In this document: piece by piece, positions 62,415 to 64,000 of the stretch
Position numbering within the stretch: the stretch's first letter is position 1
How the letters are laid out: every line of letters begins with the position of its first letter
Assembly: GCA_031551965.1 (NCBI GenBank)
Contig: JAVBMW010000011.1
Coordinates: 1-64,000 of the forward strand
From: CALVGQ01 sp031551965
GTDB taxonomy: Bacteria > Bacillota_I > Bacilli_A > Erysipelotrichales > Erysipelotrichaceae
Direction: 5' to 3'
DNA length: 64,000 nucleotides
The notes under the pieces: generated by a model
What the model saw: only the letters and a program-made list of their open reading frames with translations
Database searches by the model: none
What the model was told of the DNA's origin: nothing
Made by a program: the position numbers and the translations under genes

Positions 62415-62432
62415 TGCAACAAGTTTGTTACA
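62415..62432. promoter_or_regulatory. Operator-like dyad B2
   Basis: TGCAACA AGTT TGTTACA, one mismatch between arms, 69-86 nt upstream of the 62346 start. The downstream promoter part GATGAGGTAGA is shared with B1 (GAATGAGGTAGA). Confidence 0.65.
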
Positions 62433-62456
62433 TTCGATTTATATATGCATATCATA

Positions 62457-62500
62457 AACAAAAAAACACAAGAATAACTATATTCGGTTAAACTTGTGTT
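62457..62500 (-). terminator. Terminator of GltD/PreT-like gene
   Basis: AACACAAG and CTTGTGTT (62493-62500, 62465-62472), 20-nt loop, then seven T on the minus strand. Confidence 0.75.
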
Positions 62501-62508
62501 CATTTAAT

Positions 62509-63720
62509 TTATAATTCGCAATCTGCTTTGAGATAATCCATGATCGACTGTGTCACAACTTTTGCCTGGGCGATCGCATGAACTACTGTTTTTGCACCAG
62601 TAACGACATCTCCACAAGCGAAGACTCCTTTTTTAGTAGTGTTTCCTGCCTCATCCGTGATGAGATATCCATAACGATTTGTGTCCAAGTTTGAAGTATG
62701 ATCGACAATATTGGATCGAGGTTCCTGTGATACGGCCACAATTACAGTTTGTGCTTCCAGTTTTACTTCTTCCTCCAACAAGATAAATTGACCATTTTCA
62801 TCGATTGTAGTTTTATTAAATACAACATGATCTTCTTCGATTCTTAAAGGGGCAAGGTTCAGCTCGAATTTCACTTCATCATTAACTGCTTCTTCAATTT
62901 CTTCAACACTGGCACTCATTTCATTGAATGTTTTGCGATAAGCGATCGTTACATCATGTCCTTTGGTTTTTACTGTACGAGCAGCATCCATTGCAACATT
63001 ACCTGCCCCGATCACAACTACTTTTCCATTTAGATAATAGTCATCTGGTGATTTAAGATAATCGATCGCATAATGGACATGTCCAAATGTTTCTCCAGGA
63101 ATATTAACTGATTTTGGTTTCCACACACCTGTTGAAATAAATACTGCATCATATTTATCTTCCAGTAAACGATCAATGCTGATCGTTGGTCCAATCAATG
63201 TATTTGGGCGAATTTTAATTCCAAGATCGACAATGATTTTTTCCATCTGATCAACGATTTTTTTAGGTAACCTTACATCAGGAATACCATATCGAAGAAC
63301 CCCACCAATTCTGGAGTTTGCTTCAAAAATCGTCACATCGACCCCAACTTCTGCCAATTGGATCGCTACTGTCATCCCTGCAGGTCCTCCGCCAATGACC
63401 GCAACTCTTTTATTCAGACCGATCGTCTTTTCAAATTGATGATTAAAAAGAAATTCACTTGATATTTCTTTTTCCAAATCATGAAATCGAACTGGGTCAT
63501 TTTTAGCATTTAAGACACAGTTTCCTCTGCACTGCTTTACATGATCACAGACATAAGCACAAACTGCTGAAAAGGGATTGTTTTTAAACAATAACTCTTC
63601 TGCCTCAATTCTTTTTCCCTCTCTAACCATTTTGATTACTTCTGGTATTGGAGTGTTTATTGGGCATGCTTTTTGACAGCGCGCATTTTTACATAATAGA
63701 CATTGATCAACTGTAGCCAT
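62509..63720 (-). CDS. GltD/PreT-like NAD(P)-dependent flavin oxidoreductase
   Basis: The product has 403 residues. An N-terminal double 4Fe-4S domain has cysteines in CLLCKNARCQKACP and CAYVCDHVKQCRGNC. The FAD loop GGGPAGM is near residue 112, GGVLRYGIPDVRLPK follows, and the NAD(P) loop GAGNVAMDA is near 240. CGDVVTGAKTVVHAI ends the FAD site. The length fits PreT (dihydropyrimidine dehydrogenase small subunit) or NfnB-like proteins more than glutamate synthase GltD (~470). No gltB or preA partner lies in the window, so the electron acceptor is unknown. Confidence 0.88.
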   Translation of the reverse strand: MATVDQCLLCKNARCQKACPINTPIPEVIKMVREGKRIEAEELLFKNNPFSAVCAYVCDHVKQCRGNCVLNAKNDPVRFHDLEKEISSEFLFNHQFEKTIGLNKRVAVIGGGPAGMTVAIQLAEVGVDVTIFEANSRIGGVLRYGIPDVRLPKKIVDQMEKIIVDLGIKIRPNTLIGPTISIDRLLEDKYDAVFISTGVWKPKSVNIPGETFGHVHYAIDYLKSPDDYYLNGKVVVIGAGNVAMDAARTVKTKGHDVTIAYRKTFNEMSASVEEIEEAVNDEVKFELNLAPLRIEEDHVVFNKTTIDENGQFILLEEEVKLEAQTVIVAVSQEPRSNIVDHTSNLDTNRYGYLITDEAGNTTKKGVFACGDVVTGAKTVVHAIAQAKVVTQSIMDYLKADCEL

Positions 63721-63831
63721 AGTTTATCCCTCATTCATTTCTTGACATTGTACCACAACAATCAAATAGATTCATTACAAATACATTCATTTTTTCTATC
63801 CTAGTCTACGTAAATGAATCTGTTTTCATAC

Positions 63832-64000
63832 TTAACTGATCACTTTATATTTTAATTCAATATAATTGTTTTCTAGTGTATTGGATTCAATCAACTCTAA
63901 TACTGATAATTTGTTAAGTTCAGCTATATTTGTGATCGATTCCCCATCGACAAGAGTAGGCGTATCTTTTCCTCCTACAAGTACTGGTGCTATTACAATA
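63832..64000 (-). CDS. RibD C-terminal (dihydrofolate-reductase-fold) protein, 5' end outside window
   Basis: On the minus strand, a frame open from the window edge ends at TAA 63832-63834 after 55 residues. It reads IAPVLVGGKDTPTLVDGESI and then LSVLELIESNTLENNYIELKY, the typical end of RibD_C-domain reductases that use NADPH on riboflavin precursors or related pyrimidines. Whether it is riboflavin RibD or a stand-alone reductase cannot be told. Confidence 0.75.
   Translation of the reverse strand, partial: IVIAPVLVGGKDTPTLVDGESITNIAELNKLSVLELIESNTLENNYIELKYKVIS

Noticed and set aside
1..64000. rRNA, tRNA or CRISPR arrays
   Set aside because: No tRNA T-loop pattern in proper context, no rRNA segment and no regularly spaced repeat array was noticed on either strand.

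Overview
The window looks like chromosomal DNA of a low-GC Gram-positive bacterium (Bacillota). The evidence is the AT-rich sequence, consensus AGGAGG ribosome binding sites, two T-box leaders, a cdaA-cdaR-glmM cluster, a GlgC/GlgD two-subunit glycogen system and CcpA-type (cre-like) sites. I infer a gut-type Erysipelotrichia-like organism, but no rRNA or species marker is present to prove it. Most genes lie on the minus strand.

Layout. 1-2 kb: the end of an ORF6N protein and a DUF218 membrane protein. 2-9 kb: pgk-tpiA (glycolysis), a lipoprotein, then glgC-glgD-glgA (glycogen synthesis) behind a promoter with a cre-like operator. 9-14.5 kb: a small secreted protein behind two tandem cre-like units, folC, ung, an MFS transporter and an orphan solute-binding lipoprotein. 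14.5-19 kb: cdaA-cdaR-glmM (cyclic-di-AMP synthesis, its regulator, cell-wall precursor synthesis), with a small anchored protein upstream. 19-31 kb: a TraB-family protein, a HEPN-like/CBS protein, an FAH-family hydrolase, asd, a HAD phosphatase, two tandem AEC carriers, a membrane protein, a diguanylate cyclase with two periplasmic-binding-type sensor domains, and an AAA/DUF4143 ATPase. 31-42 kb: lysS and trpB, each under a T-box, then a GDSL hydrolase, dus, hslO, a VOC protein, a MATE pump, a SagB-type oxidoreductase, an EamA transporter and a second ORF6N protein. 42-50 kb: a LytS-type kinase and SARP-type response regulator followed by two large secreted proteins that share an almost identical C-terminal domain. 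50-51.5 kb: a decayed HTH-nucleotidyltransferase/HepT-like toxin-antitoxin remnant and a metallophosphatase, flanked by a direct repeat. 52-64 kb: a flotillin, then four paralogous membrane-spanning XRE regulators surrounding a MerR/BtrH-like/ABC-exporter block, a GltD/PreT-like oxidoreductase, and the 3' end of a RibD-C-domain gene.

The most interesting signals are regulatory. (1) The trpB leader is layered: a tryptophan-type T-box, then a well-initiated small ORF starting MESDWKWF that overlaps the trpB start. (2) The four membrane XRE regulators each carry an inverted repeat at almost the same distance (68-86 nt) upstream of their own start codon. These dyads fall into two related classes, and a weaker copy lies upstream of the ABC exporter in the middle of the cluster. 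Together with the MerR gene and its 20-bp-spacer promoter, this looks like an undescribed envelope-sensing or peptide/antibiotic-response locus; that function is inference.
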